A stretch of DNA of 64,000 bases, from the NCBI RefSeq assembly GCF_017168195.1, contig NZ_JADNYL010000004.1:62001-126000 (forward strand). Direction: 5' to 3'. Origin of the DNA: Thalassotalea sp. G2M2-11 (GTDB taxonomy: Bacteria; Pseudomonadota; Gammaproteobacteria; Enterobacterales; Alteromonadaceae). How positions within the stretch are numbered: the stretch's first letter is position 1; every line of letters starts with the position of its first letter. A program made the position numbers and the translations under genes. The notes beneath the pieces are model-generated. The model did not search any database, was not told the origin of the DNA, and saw only the letters and a program-made list of their open reading frames with translations. This document shows positions 36,829 to 45,188 of this stretch, piece after piece.

Positions 36829-38084
36829 GAAACACCACGGTTTATTGGTAGAACAAGTTCTACTTCAGTACTCTTACTTGATTCAGAGGTTATACCTAAT
36901 TGAATTCCTAATGAGTCTGCCAGACGTTTACAAATCATTAAGCCCAAGCCTGTTCCTTCACTTTTGGTTGTATAGAATGGCTCAAATACTTTTTTTAGCT
37001 TGTTTTCTTCGATACCTGGTCCATTGTCCAAAATAGTCGCTTTAACTGCCCCGGCTTCGACAGTTGTACTAATTTTAATGTTTCCGTATTCTCGTTCCTG
37101 TAGAGCGTCCATTGCGTTTGACAGTACATTTAGCAAAATTTGAGTTAATTGACCTATATCACTATATACAGCCGGCAGTTGGCCGGTAGTTTCTAATTCA
37201 ATGGATATATGACGACTGCGCTTATCAAAGCGTGCTAGATCCACTAGTTGTTTTAATAAACTCTGGATATCAATGAGTTGTAAATTGCATGCCTGCTGCT
37301 CGGTATCACTACTGATCAAACTAAACTCATTTTTCACCTGACTAATGCGTCTAGTTTGTACCTGAATGGTATTGAGCTGTTCTTTTACATAATCAATCGA
37401 TAATGACTGTTTATTGTTTTCTAAATGCCACAATAGTTCCGTAGCAATACCTTCAATAGCAGCCATAGGATTACCTAATTCATGCAAAATCCCAGCTAAA
37501 AACTCCCCTAAAGTTGCCACTTTATTTTGCTTTTCTAATTGCCGCTCAAGTTTCTTTTGGGTTGTCAGCTCTTGTAGAAAATAAACAAAATCTCCTGTAC
37601 TTTGCTTTAGCACACTGATATTGGCTGGGTATTTAGCACCACTTTTATGTATAACCGAAAACTGTCCTTTGTCATTGGACAACTTATCGCACGAGCAAAT
37701 TTTACTAATTTCTATTAATTGACAGGGGATGTTATTTGATAGACATGTTGGTATGCCGTCGATTAAATCAAATATTGAACTTGCTTTTAATTGCGCCAAT
37801 GACTGACCGACGAGTGTGAGGGCGACATCATTGGCAAAAATTAGTTTTCCAGCTTTATCAGTAATAAAAACTGGTTGGCTGGAATGTTTGACAACTTCAA
37901 AATAATTGGCGCTTGCTCTATGGCTTAGTCGTAACAAATATAATAAAACTATAAATGTAAGCACGATCAAAGCTGCAGTAAGACCATAAGTGATGCTAAC
38001 TGAATCCGTTGACGCAAAAGCCTTAATAGAGATAAGGTTTATTGCTAAGAAAAAGAGCTTATGGTTCAAATTGCTCCCCTTCAT
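36825..38084 (-). CDS. PAS-containing membrane sensor histidine kinase
   Basis: About 420 residues. The start is uncertain: ATGs at 38096-38084 or a TTG at 38069 that follows GGGGAG; all overlap the upstream kinase gene. One or two N-terminal hydrophobic segments (LFFLAINLISIKAFAS and LTAALIVLTFIVLLYLL) precede a PAS domain (NYFEVVKHSSQPVFITDKAG), a HisKA H-box (LAGILHELGNPMAAIEG), an N-box (NVLSNAMDAL) and G-boxes (DNGPGIEENKLKKVF, FYTTKSEGTGLGL). The PAS region carries a Cys cluster (CLSNNIPCQLIEISKICSC), unusual and possibly redox or metal sensing. It pairs with the NtrC-type regulator, to which it is translationally coupled. Confidence 0.92.
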   Translation of the reverse strand: MKGSNLNHKLFFLAINLISIKAFASTDSVSITYGLTAALIVLTFIVLLYLLRLSHRASANYFEVVKHSSQPVFITDKAGKLIFANDVALTLVGQSLAQLKASSIFDLIDGIPTCLSNNIPCQLIEISKICSCDKLSNDKGQFSVIHKSGAKYPANISVLKQSTGDFVYFLQELTTQKKLERQLEKQNKVATLGEFLAGILHELGNPMAAIEGIATELLWHLENNKQSLSIDYVKEQLNTIQVQTRRISQVKNEFSLISSDTEQQACNLQLIDIQSLLKQLVDLARFDKRSRHISIELETTGQLPAVYSDIGQLTQILLNVLSNAMDALQEREYGNIKISTTVEAGAVKATILDNGPGIEENKLKKVFEPFYTTKSEGTGLGLMICKRLADSLGIQLGITSESSKSTEVELVLPINRGVS

Positions 38085-39570
38085 CATGTTGATCATCTGA
38101 GGTAGTAACAACAAAAGTAATACCTACCTCAGTCCCTTGATTCGGTGTTGAGGTAATATATAGATTGCCTTTATGGGCTTTTACTATGGATAGGCAACTA
38201 AATAATCCCATTCCGTTATGTTCAGATGGGTCTTTTGTGGTAAAAAAGGCATCACAAGCCTGAGCAAGAACTTGGTCATTCATCCCTATGCCATTATCCT
38301 TGATCATGAGACAAATCTTGTCATCAATATAAGAGGTTTCAATAATAACCTTATGCTTATCTTGAATTTTTGCTTCAAGACTGTTCACTAATATACTATT
38401 TAATAGTAGCCGTAATTTACCGTCACAGGCATAAAAGGCAGGCAATGTAGAGTCTAGTGATAACTCAACGTCTACTCCATACCAGCGTTCATCATAATGT
38501 AGCAGACTCGCTGTTTTTCTAATGATACTGTTAAAATCAATCAGCTGATATTCTTTGCTTGTTGGTGTGGCTAGGTAAGCTAAATCATTGTTAATTAACT
38601 GTAACTTATCACAGTAGTCTTTGATTAAAGTGATATTTGTTTGCAGCTCGGGGGATAAATCTTCCCGTGATCGCTCAATTTCAATGGCGATGCCGTCAAT
38701 GGCCGCGATAGGATTACCTAGTTCATGCACCAAACCTGTTGTTAATTTTTCAATCGCACCGACACTTTCAAAGTAAGAACGATCAATTCTTTCTATATGT
38801 AACTGTCGGTCACGTTCATCCAGCGCGGTTGATAGTTCGTTTATTCCCCGGATCAGCACTCCTATTTCATCATCGCGCTTTGTTGCAAGCGGTGGGCATT
38901 GTTTTCTGGCAACGATATCTTTAATTTGTTCCAGTACGCGTTTGATATCAAAAGCCACTTTGCCAAAGAAAAGGTTGGAAATAATAACCAGAATAAAGAT
39001 GCCAGCCAAAGTGAGCAGTATCAGCCGATTCACCGCCTGATCACTGATTTTTTTATATTCTTTGAATAACTTTTGTCGACTCGCTAAGTTTGCCTGAATT
39101 AATTCATTTAGCGCTAATTTATGTTGTTTTAAATTATCTTTAACAACCCGTAAGTCATCTAAGCTGGGAGACATGACCACTTTAGCCAAACTACTTATCA
39201 GAGCAAAAAACGACGGGGCTCTTTCTGGGTAAAGTTTTGAGAGTTTGTTGTAGTGTTGAGTGAGTAAATTAAAGTGCTCATGAGTGCCTAAAAGCACTTC
39301 CCCTTTTTCTACGGGTTCAAGTACGATTAACAACTGAGTAATGGCATCGAAAACGGCTAAGTCAGCAGCCACCAAGACAGTTTCCGTTTCCTGTAGTGCA
39401 TCTATTTCATTAATTTTTTGTAGTAAAATGTCTTTCTGGTCAAGACTGTAGATAAATAATGCACAGGCGTATATAGATAACATGGCAACAAACAAAAGCA
39501 CTCGTCCGCGAATGGTTTTATAAAAACTAAGCTTTTTGTTTTCTGGACTTGTCATGTTTTTACGATTCAC
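38059..39570 (-). CDS. HAMP-containing membrane sensor histidine kinase
   Basis: 503 residues. Two transmembrane segments (VLLFVAMLSIYACALFIYSL and LILLTLAGIFILVIISNLFF) enclose a ~145-residue periplasmic helical sensor of four-helix-bundle appearance. HAMP follows (KRVLEQIKDIVARKQCPP to DDEIGVLIRGINELSTAL), then HisKA with TTGLVHELGNPIAAIDG, and the ATPase domain (NSILVNSLEAK, KDNGIGMNDQVL, FFTTKDPSEHNGMGLFSC). The same HELGNP box as in the next kinase suggests a related pair feeding one regulator. It overlaps genes at both ends, in the operon triheme cytochromes - thioredoxin - kinase - kinase - regulator. Confidence 0.92.
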   Translation of the reverse strand: MNRKNMTSPENKKLSFYKTIRGRVLLFVAMLSIYACALFIYSLDQKDILLQKINEIDALQETETVLVAADLAVFDAITQLLIVLEPVEKGEVLLGTHEHFNLLTQHYNKLSKLYPERAPSFFALISSLAKVVMSPSLDDLRVVKDNLKQHKLALNELIQANLASRQKLFKEYKKISDQAVNRLILLTLAGIFILVIISNLFFGKVAFDIKRVLEQIKDIVARKQCPPLATKRDDEIGVLIRGINELSTALDERDRQLHIERIDRSYFESVGAIEKLTTGLVHELGNPIAAIDGIAIEIERSREDLSPELQTNITLIKDYCDKLQLINNDLAYLATPTSKEYQLIDFNSIIRKTASLLHYDERWYGVDVELSLDSTLPAFYACDGKLRLLLNSILVNSLEAKIQDKHKVIIETSYIDDKICLMIKDNGIGMNDQVLAQACDAFFTTKDPSEHNGMGLFSCLSIVKAHKGNLYITSTPNQGTEVGITFVVTTSDDQHDEGEQFEP

Positions 39571-40042
39571 TTCTCATAATGTTTTGTAATTCCGTCACCA
39601 TTTGCTCGGATGACCATTCTCTTGCTCCCAAATAGACTTTGACAATTTTGCCATTTGGACTAACTAAATAAGTCGCCGGGTATGCTGCATTATCGAGAGA
39701 CTGCTCTATCACCTCCTGTGGACTAATAAATATCGGCAAGCTTATGTCGTATTGTAAAACAAACTCTTTTACTAAATTTAGATCTATATCAACAGATATG
39801 AGTTGGATGGAAAGATTTGTTGGTTTGACTTGATTAGCAAGCTCTTGCAACAAAGGCATTTCCTTTCGGCAGGGCTCACACCATGTGGCCCATAGGTTAA
39901 TCAAACGCCAGCCATTATCTGCTGGCCGCTTGTTTTGTGCACCAGTAAAGAAAAGAGGTTGGCTCGGCGGATTTGGCCACTGTTTTCCTATGAGCTCAGC
40001 ATACCTTGGCTGGTCGCTACAAGACAGGGAACAAAGCAGCAT
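39560..40042 (-). CDS. TlpA/ResA-like thioredoxin, probable lipoprotein
   Basis: 160 residues from the first ATG (40042). The thioredoxin fold shows LINLWATWCEPCRKEMPLLQ with redox pair CEPC and the cis-Pro region AAYPATYLVSPNG. From ATG the signal would be only MLLCSLSC, too short. In frame upstream the codons read ISKISFSIIVG, which would complete a lipoprotein signal if translation starts at ATC/ATA/ATT around 40078-40064; GAGG stands six bases before ATC at 40078. The protein would reduce or deliver apocytochrome CXXCH thiols in the periplasm. It sits between triheme cytochrome and kinase genes with short overlaps. Confidence 0.85.
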   Translation of the reverse strand: MLLCSLSCSDQPRYAELIGKQWPNPPSQPLFFTGAQNKRPADNGWRLINLWATWCEPCRKEMPLLQELANQVKPTNLSIQLISVDIDLNLVKEFVLQYDISLPIFISPQEVIEQSLDNAAYPATYLVSPNGKIVKVYLGAREWSSEQMVTELQNIMRSES

Positions 40043-40061
40043 ACCGACAATAATTGAAAAG

Positions 40062-41030
40062 CTAATTTTTGATATGATGGAATGCCTCGTCTATGTAGCT
40101 GATGATTGCATCTATTTGTTGTTCAGACAGAACTGATTCCCATGCGGGCATTGAAGTATTGGTTTTCCCTTTTTTGATCATTGTTTTAAGGACTTCTTTG
40201 TTGATATTACTCATAAAAGTAGCATCCCCTAAGTTCTGTGGTTTGTTATCCAAAAAGCTACCTATCCAATTTTGCCCGCTGCCATCCATGGCATGGCAGA
40301 ATGCGCAGTTATCTCTATATAACTTTTCACCTTGTTTTACTTGTGCTGACTCGGTTTTTAATAACGGAAACGTATCGTGCTTTTGATAAGTACTGGCGCC
40401 GGTCATACCATCAAAATTGGTGAATGAATAATTATTTCGTGGATACGAAATTGACTGTGTTTGCCAAATATCGCCAGCTTCTTCTACCCGGCTGTTATCA
40501 TGGCAGGTAATGCAGCTGGTTAAATACAATTGCAATCCAAGCTTTTGTTGCTCGGTTAGACTTTCCTGTTTGACATCCAGTGCTATTTCTCCAGTTGCGA
40601 ACGGAAATGCAATTTGATATTTGTTATGGTTTTTCCAACCATTTTCAGCGGTATGGTATCGGGTGTTTTCTCGCTTATTGGTCATAAATTCCTGTCGCAC
40701 AAAATCAACAACGAGGGCTATTTCGTTGTCAGATAAAAACTTAGTGAAGCCAGTCATTGCGGTATTTTTTTTGCCATGAGTCACCACCGAAATCATTTGC
40801 TCTCTTGTCAGGTTTTCCAACGAACTGTTAACAAAATCCCTCGGTTTAGGCTCAAGAAAGCGAGCAGCTAGAGTGTTCGCATTACCAGAGTAGCCATGGC
40901 AATAATAACAACGATAGTTATATATTTTTCTGCCCTCAGATAACGCATCATCGCCAGTTGTTTTTTCTGTCGCGAGTATTGCGCCACTAAAAATATACAA
41001 ACAATAGTAAAAAATAACTCTTATCAACAC
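40062..41030 (-). CDS. Triheme cytochrome c with three class I-like heme domains
   Basis: 322 residues with a signal peptide (IFYYCLYIFSGAILA). Heme motifs: CYYCH near residue 41, CITCH near 175 and CAFCH near 240. The first and last domains keep distal Met sites (NTAMTGF and NTSMPAWES) and the terminal helix typical of class I cytochromes. The middle motif lies in a shorter, less regular segment (LGLQLYLTSCITCH) with no clear Met, perhaps bis-His. It starts three bases after the other triheme gene, so the two are co-expressed, followed by thioredoxin and the kinases. Likely a periplasmic electron shuttle. Confidence 0.87.
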   Translation of the reverse strand: MLIRVIFYYCLYIFSGAILATEKTTGDDALSEGRKIYNYRCYYCHGYSGNANTLAARFLEPKPRDFVNSSLENLTREQMISVVTHGKKNTAMTGFTKFLSDNEIALVVDFVRQEFMTNKRENTRYHTAENGWKNHNKYQIAFPFATGEIALDVKQESLTEQQKLGLQLYLTSCITCHDNSRVEEAGDIWQTQSISYPRNNYSFTNFDGMTGASTYQKHDTFPLLKTESAQVKQGEKLYRDNCAFCHAMDGSGQNWIGSFLDNKPQNLGDATFMSNINKEVLKTMIKKGKTNTSMPAWESVLSEQQIDAIISYIDEAFHHIKN

Positions 41031-41032
41031 CT

Positions 41033-42307
41033 TTAATTTTCCTGCTTACTTACCTGATCAGACCAAAAGTCGGGGTCAACTCTCTTCTGACTAATAAAGG
41101 TCATAAAAACGTATTCTGCAATGTCTGCCATTTGTTGATCGGTTAAAACCGTTCCCCATGCGGGCATTTCGGTTCTTACCACACCGGTGCGAATACGCTC
41201 ATAAATGTGGGCTCTACTAAAACTTGCCCGTGCCGCACTATGTGTGAAGTTTCTCGGTTTTGGGAAAATAAAATAAGATCTGGGACCCTGACCATTACCT
41301 TTCACGCCATGACATGAGGCGCAAGTATCTCTGTATAAGTTTCGTCCCGCCATGTAGTCTCCAATAAGTTCATTAGGTAAGGGATCGGTTATATTTAATT
41401 TTTTCCCCATATGAGCTTGATGATCATGGGCTTTTCCAGCATAAATATCGTCTTGGCCAATATTGGGATCCTCATTCTCCTGATAAGCTGAACTTTCTAA
41501 AAAGGGATCATTGCCTGATTGAGCGAGTTTGTCTATTTCTTGCAAATCAGTGACAGTATTTGATGGCGTGATAGTTTCAATATCTTGTTCATTATAGCTT
41601 TGAGCACTTAAAAAGGGATCTTGTGTATCTTGAGATTTGCCCATAACAGAGCCAAAGGCGGTATCATCATCCGATACCTTCATAATTGCTGCTCTAATGT
41701 AATCGACTACTGCAGTGACTTGCTGCTCTGATAGTCGAGTTTTCCATGAAACCATTGCTGTTTCAGGACGCCCATTAGTGACGGAGAAAATCATGCGAAC
41801 GCGTGTCAGTTCAGCTATTTTTTCCGGACTGGTAAAGTTGGCGGGCTTAGGAAATAGCCCCGCTGCTGTCCAAATAGCCCCTTGTCCTTGGTCACCATGA
41901 CAGACAGAGCAATTATCTGCGAATATCTTTTTACCTTCTTGATAGTTTTCCCCCATGGCAAGTGAAAGCATAAAATTTTCAGTGGCATAATCGACAACAT
42001 CCAGCATCTGCTGGTAGCTTAATTTATCTCTAAAGCCAGGCATAATTGAGTTGCTAACGCCATCTCGTACGGCTAATAACATTTTTTTTCTGTCATTGGT
42101 TTCGGCAAATGCGAGAGAAGTAAAGTCAACTATTTCACCTTCGAGCTGCTCTTTTATCTGAGGAGAGCCCCGTCCATCTGCACCATGGCAAGTAGCACAG
42201 TTATTTCGCCAAATTTGTGCCCCTTCTGTTGTTGCTGCTGTTGAGTATGCGCAATAGCATGAAACTGCGTAAAGGGTAAAAAAAACAACTTTTCCAATTA
42301 TGTTCAT
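41033..42307 (-). CDS. Triheme cytochrome c with three class I domains and a repeated linker
   Basis: 424 residues with a signal peptide (VVFFTLYAVSCYCAYSTA). Three cytochrome c domains have CATCHGADGRG (~residue 37), CSVCHGDQGQG (~133) and CASCHGVKGNG (~333), with distal Met in SIMPGF, TAMVSW and TEMPAW. Between the second and third domains lies a ~95-residue acidic linker with a duplicated motif (QDPFLSAQSYNEQ and NDPFLESSAYQEN) and a His-rich HDHQAH. Arranged like a beads-on-string carrier. It is the first gene of the operon running to the NtrC-type regulator, with a sigma54-like promoter 180 bases upstream. Confidence 0.9.
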   Translation of the reverse strand: MNIIGKVVFFTLYAVSCYCAYSTAATTEGAQIWRNNCATCHGADGRGSPQIKEQLEGEIVDFTSLAFAETNDRKKMLLAVRDGVSNSIMPGFRDKLSYQQMLDVVDYATENFMLSLAMGENYQEGKKIFADNCSVCHGDQGQGAIWTAAGLFPKPANFTSPEKIAELTRVRMIFSVTNGRPETAMVSWKTRLSEQQVTAVVDYIRAAIMKVSDDDTAFGSVMGKSQDTQDPFLSAQSYNEQDIETITPSNTVTDLQEIDKLAQSGNDPFLESSAYQENEDPNIGQDDIYAGKAHDHQAHMGKKLNITDPLPNELIGDYMAGRNLYRDTCASCHGVKGNGQGPRSYFIFPKPRNFTHSAARASFSRAHIYERIRTGVVRTEMPAWGTVLTDQQMADIAEYVFMTFISQKRVDPDFWSDQVSKQEN

Positions 42308-42416
42308 AAAACACTCAAATCTATCTACTCTTGAGATCTAGGATGATCTTTATTCTCTATTTTGCATTGAATTTTATTCTCTGGCGAAAATAGCTTCAGA
42401 GCTTTTTTAAAAAATA

Positions 42417-42433
42417 TCGGCTTAATATTTGCT
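42417..42433 (+). promoter_or_regulatory. Sigma54-like promoter TCGGCTTAATATTTGCT
   Basis: GGC and TTTGCT with GG-N10-GC spacing, 133 bases before the NHL-propeller gene. It shares a 258-base divergent gap with a minus-strand match at 42485. Confidence 0.45.
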
Positions 42434-42484
42434 TTGTGTTAATCAACTTTCGATAACTGCCGTATTAACCTCTGCGTTGACCGC

Positions 42485-42501
42485 TGCAATTATCAAGCCA
42501 A
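42485..42501 (-). promoter_or_regulatory. Sigma54-like promoter TTGGCTTGATAATTGCA
   Basis: A strong -12 (TTGCA) and a -24 of TTGGC at correct spacing, 178 bases before the triheme/kinase/regulator operon. If real, the regulator is in its own regulon. Confidence 0.6.
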
Positions 42502-42565
42502 GTAACTTTGCATGTTTCAAGAGAAGTAACGTTACAATCATTGCAGCGTTTAATAGGAATACAAG

Positions 42566-43705
42566 ATGCCAACACGTGAATTATTTAAGTCATTTGCTTT
42601 TAGCCTTACCATAGGCATGGTATTAATATCAGGGTGCTCGTCAAATATTGAGCCTCAGACCAATGAAGTCAAAGAGATCCCTTATCCTGAGCCTCCAGAA
42701 CAAGTCCGCTTCTATTTTGAGAAAACGTTATTATCAAATTTAGATGTTGAATTTGAGACAGAAGACAGCAAAATATCAAGATACCTAACAGGGACCAATC
42801 GTGTTGGTAAAGGCATGCTCAAGCCTTTTGATATTTCGGTTCATAAAGGCAGAATTTTTGTCAGCGATCCCCCGAAACGCACTGTGCATATCTTTGACCC
42901 TCAAGAATATTTTTATGGCCAAGTAAAAGCTCCTACCGATTCAGTATTGGTAAAACCTTTTGGCATTGATGTCGATGAGAAAGGAAACCTATATGTTATG
43001 GACCAGAGCTCAGGTGATATCAAAATCTATGATAGAGACGGAGAGTACTTAAGAAAAATTGGCGAAAAAAGCTTGTTCTCTATGCCGACTGGACTTGCCG
43101 TGACACCTGATGGTAATCGTGTATACATATCTGATACTGGTGGTGTGTCAACACAAAAACATCATATTTTAGAAATGGATGCTTCGACAGGAGAAGTTTT
43201 GCGCACTATAGGGACACGAGGCAGCAAAGATGTTGAATTTAACCTTCCAAAAGATATCGCTCTTGATAATAACCTCTTATATGTCGTTGATAGTGGTAAT
43301 TTTCGAGTTCAAGTTATTGATTTAGCAACGGAAAAACTGGTGTTGAAATTTGGTTCTATTGGGCGTCAGGCCGGTCATTTCAGTCGTCCCAGAGGAATAT
43401 CTATCGATAATGATAAGAATATTTATGTCTCCGATGCTGCCTTTGGTAATTTTCAAATATTTAATAAACAAGGTCAGTTACTATTATTCATCGGTGAGCG
43501 AAGCGATAAATTATACCCAGGTCATTACATGCTCAATTCTGGTATTGCTGTCGATGAAGATGGAAGAATATTAATGGCGGATCAATTTCATCGTAAAGTT
43601 GATATCTTTAGGCCGGCAGCTCTTGATAAAACCCAAGGCTACTTAGGTGTATTGTCGCCACCAACGGATAAAGAATACCAAGCAATCAAGGCTAAGAAAA
43701 ACTGA
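42566..43705 (+). CDS. NHL-repeat six-bladed beta-propeller lipoprotein
   Basis: 379 residues with a lipoprotein signal (TIGMVLISGC, Cys near residue 24). NHL blades recur: KPFDISVHKGRIFVSDPPKR, KPFGIDVDEKGNLYVMD, MPTGLAVTPDGNRVYISDTG, LPKDIALDNNLLYVVDSGNF, RPRGISIDNDKNIYVSDAAF and NSGIAVDEDGRILMADQFHR, giving six. NHL propellers are frequent neighbours of multiheme cytochromes in electron-transfer clusters and probably mediate protein contacts at the outer membrane. The gene is divergent from the triheme/kinase operon and precedes the HAMP-like/heptaheme unit. Confidence 0.9.
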   Translation: MPTRELFKSFAFSLTIGMVLISGCSSNIEPQTNEVKEIPYPEPPEQVRFYFEKTLLSNLDVEFETEDSKISRYLTGTNRVGKGMLKPFDISVHKGRIFVSDPPKRTVHIFDPQEYFYGQVKAPTDSVLVKPFGIDVDEKGNLYVMDQSSGDIKIYDRDGEYLRKIGEKSLFSMPTGLAVTPDGNRVYISDTGGVSTQKHHILEMDASTGEVLRTIGTRGSKDVEFNLPKDIALDNNLLYVVDSGNFRVQVIDLATEKLVLKFGSIGRQAGHFSRPRGISIDNDKNIYVSDAAFGNFQIFNKQGQLLLFIGERSDKLYPGHYMLNSGIAVDEDGRILMADQFHRKVDIFRPAALDKTQGYLGVLSPPTDKEYQAIKAKKN

Positions 43706-43772
43706 TAACGACATTAACGTACATTCAAACTGTAGCGTGTTACCAGCTTAGGTTTAAAGTTGTTAAAACGTT

Positions 43773-43803
43773 CAGCAGGGCTTCATTGAATGAAACCCTG
43801 CTG
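43773..43803 (+). terminator. Long stem-loop after the NHL-propeller gene
   Basis: CAGCAGGG pairs with CCCTGCTG, and TTCATT with the inner ATGAA, giving an almost continuous hairpin, 24 bases before the next start. No T tract follows, so it may attenuate rather than end transcription into the heptaheme unit. Confidence 0.55.
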
Positions 43804-43826
43804 TCAAAAAGACCGTCGGACACAAG

Positions 43827-44405
43827 ATGAATATTACTAACAACCCATATATATCAACCCATAAGCAGCGATTTACTCATCATGCTATGAACTTGAGTTT
43901 ATTTAAACGTGTTGCAACAGTCGCACTCTGGGTAAGTGTTATAGCGTGTTTATCCTTGGCCATCTTGATTGTTAGTATGGATGTGCCTGACGGTGATTAT
44001 TTGTCAATCTTGCAGTCTTTGACAAACTCACAAAATAATCTTTCAGTTATTCTGTTGGGCGTTGGTATTTGGTTAATTGGTGCCACCGCAGCAACTACCT
44101 ATGTGATCACCTTATATAGCAGTTTTCGCGTAGCGGGGCCGTTATTTAGATTTGCCAGAAATTTGGAGTTTGGACATCAACATAAAACACCTCTCCCGTT
44201 TATCAAAATTCGTAGTTATGACTACTTTCAGGAAGAGTGTGTGTTGATGGAAACAAGCATTAATGCCTTGTTAGAGCACTATCAGGTGCTACTGACTGAA
44301 GTCGATCGGCTTGCCAAATTAAACAGTCAAGCATCATCAGATAAGAAAAAAATGATAGACAGCATCAATAAAATCAAAGCGCTGGAGGCCAGATTAACTT
44401 TATGA
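43827..44405 (+). CDS. Two-TM membrane protein with HAMP-like region, no output domain
   Basis: 192 residues. Transmembrane segments at ~31-51 (ATVALWVSVIACLSLAILIV) and ~72-95 (SVILLGVGIWLIGATAATTYV) flank a short periplasmic loop. The cytoplasmic part opens with YSSFRVAGPLFRFARNLE, resembling the start of HAMP linkers in chemoreceptors, then a coiled coil (ALLEHYQVLLTEVDRLAKLN, MIDSINKIKALEARL). There is no kinase or methyl-accepting module. Its stop overlaps the heptaheme start (ATGA), and a second protein of the same layout follows the heptaheme gene. It could anchor or gate the cytochrome or transmit its redox state. Confidence 0.8.
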   Translation: MNITNNPYISTHKQRFTHHAMNLSLFKRVATVALWVSVIACLSLAILIVSMDVPDGDYLSILQSLTNSQNNLSVILLGVGIWLIGATAATTYVITLYSSFRVAGPLFRFARNLEFGHQHKTPLPFIKIRSYDYFQEECVLMETSINALLEHYQVLLTEVDRLAKLNSQASSDKKKMIDSINKIKALEARLTL

Positions 44406-45178
44406 AGATGATGGTGCTCTTGTTAGGGCTAATCGCTATTATTGCCTTTGGTATCTCCCTAGTGATAGGCCGTCAGTCGCCACATTTATTGGTAAGTAAC
44501 TGTCAAAGTTGTCACTTGGCCTCTAATGAAATAACCCCAAAAAATGCCTACATGCTGCTTAACTCGCAAGAGGTCTTATGTGCAAGTTGTCATCCAAATG
44601 CCATCAAGGCGAGCCATCCTTCAGGCTTTTCTCCAAACAGAGAATTACCTGATATTTATCAGCTAAATTGGGAAAACAAGCTTACCTGTAGCACTTGTCA
44701 TGATATACATAGCGATAAACAGGGCTTAATGGTTACTAATCGAAAGGGAAAAGCCTTTTGTCATGACTGTCACCAAGCAAGTTTTTTCGACAATATGAAA
44801 GACTTAGGTACTTCCCTGTTTATTTCAGGGCATACGGTTGCGCAAAACGAACCTTTTGGCGAAAAAATAGACTCGTTTTCCGCAAAATGTATTGAGTGCC
44901 ACAGTAATGAGTCTGGAAACTTGGCCATAACGTTGACAAATAACAACAGCATCAGTCATTCAAATGGTAGAGTCAGTCACCCCATTGGCCGAGATTATAA
45001 TGAAGCAGCCAAATATGGTGGCTATCGGCCAATAAAATCAATAGACAAACGGATTAATTTGCCGGAAGGAAAGGTGAGTTGTATTTCCTGCCATAAAGCC
45101 TACGCAAAGGTACATGGCGAAGGTGTGTTTGCAGGGGCTTCACAATACAAGCTTTGTAATAGTTGTCATGATATTTAA
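44402..45178 (+). CDS. Membrane-anchored heptaheme cytochrome c
   Basis: 258 residues. An uncleaved N-terminal anchor is likely (MVLLLGLIAIIAFGISLVIG). Seven heme motifs follow: CQSCH, CASCH, CSTCH, CHDCH, CIECH, CISCH and CNSCH, the last three residues from the end. Spare His occur in SPHLL, ASHPSG, DIHSD, SGHTV, ISHSNG, VSHPIG and KVHGEG, enough for seven bis-His hemes. It belongs to the doubled-CXXCH/NrfB-like group in appearance. It is translationally coupled to the HAMP-like protein before it. As an inner-membrane-tethered wire it could take electrons from, or give them to, the quinone pool side and periplasmic carriers. Confidence 0.9.
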   Translation: MKMMVLLLGLIAIIAFGISLVIGRQSPHLLVSNCQSCHLASNEITPKNAYMLLNSQEVLCASCHPNAIKASHPSGFSPNRELPDIYQLNWENKLTCSTCHDIHSDKQGLMVTNRKGKAFCHDCHQASFFDNMKDLGTSLFISGHTVAQNEPFGEKIDSFSAKCIECHSNESGNLAITLTNNNSISHSNGRVSHPIGRDYNEAAKYGGYRPIKSIDKRINLPEGKVSCISCHKAYAKVHGEGVFAGASQYKLCNSCHDI

Positions 45179-45188
45179 CCCATAGAGC

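Noticed and set aside
42387-42405. TCTGGCGAAAATAGCTTCA as a sigma54 promoter
   Set aside because: The GC falls two bases too close to the GG.
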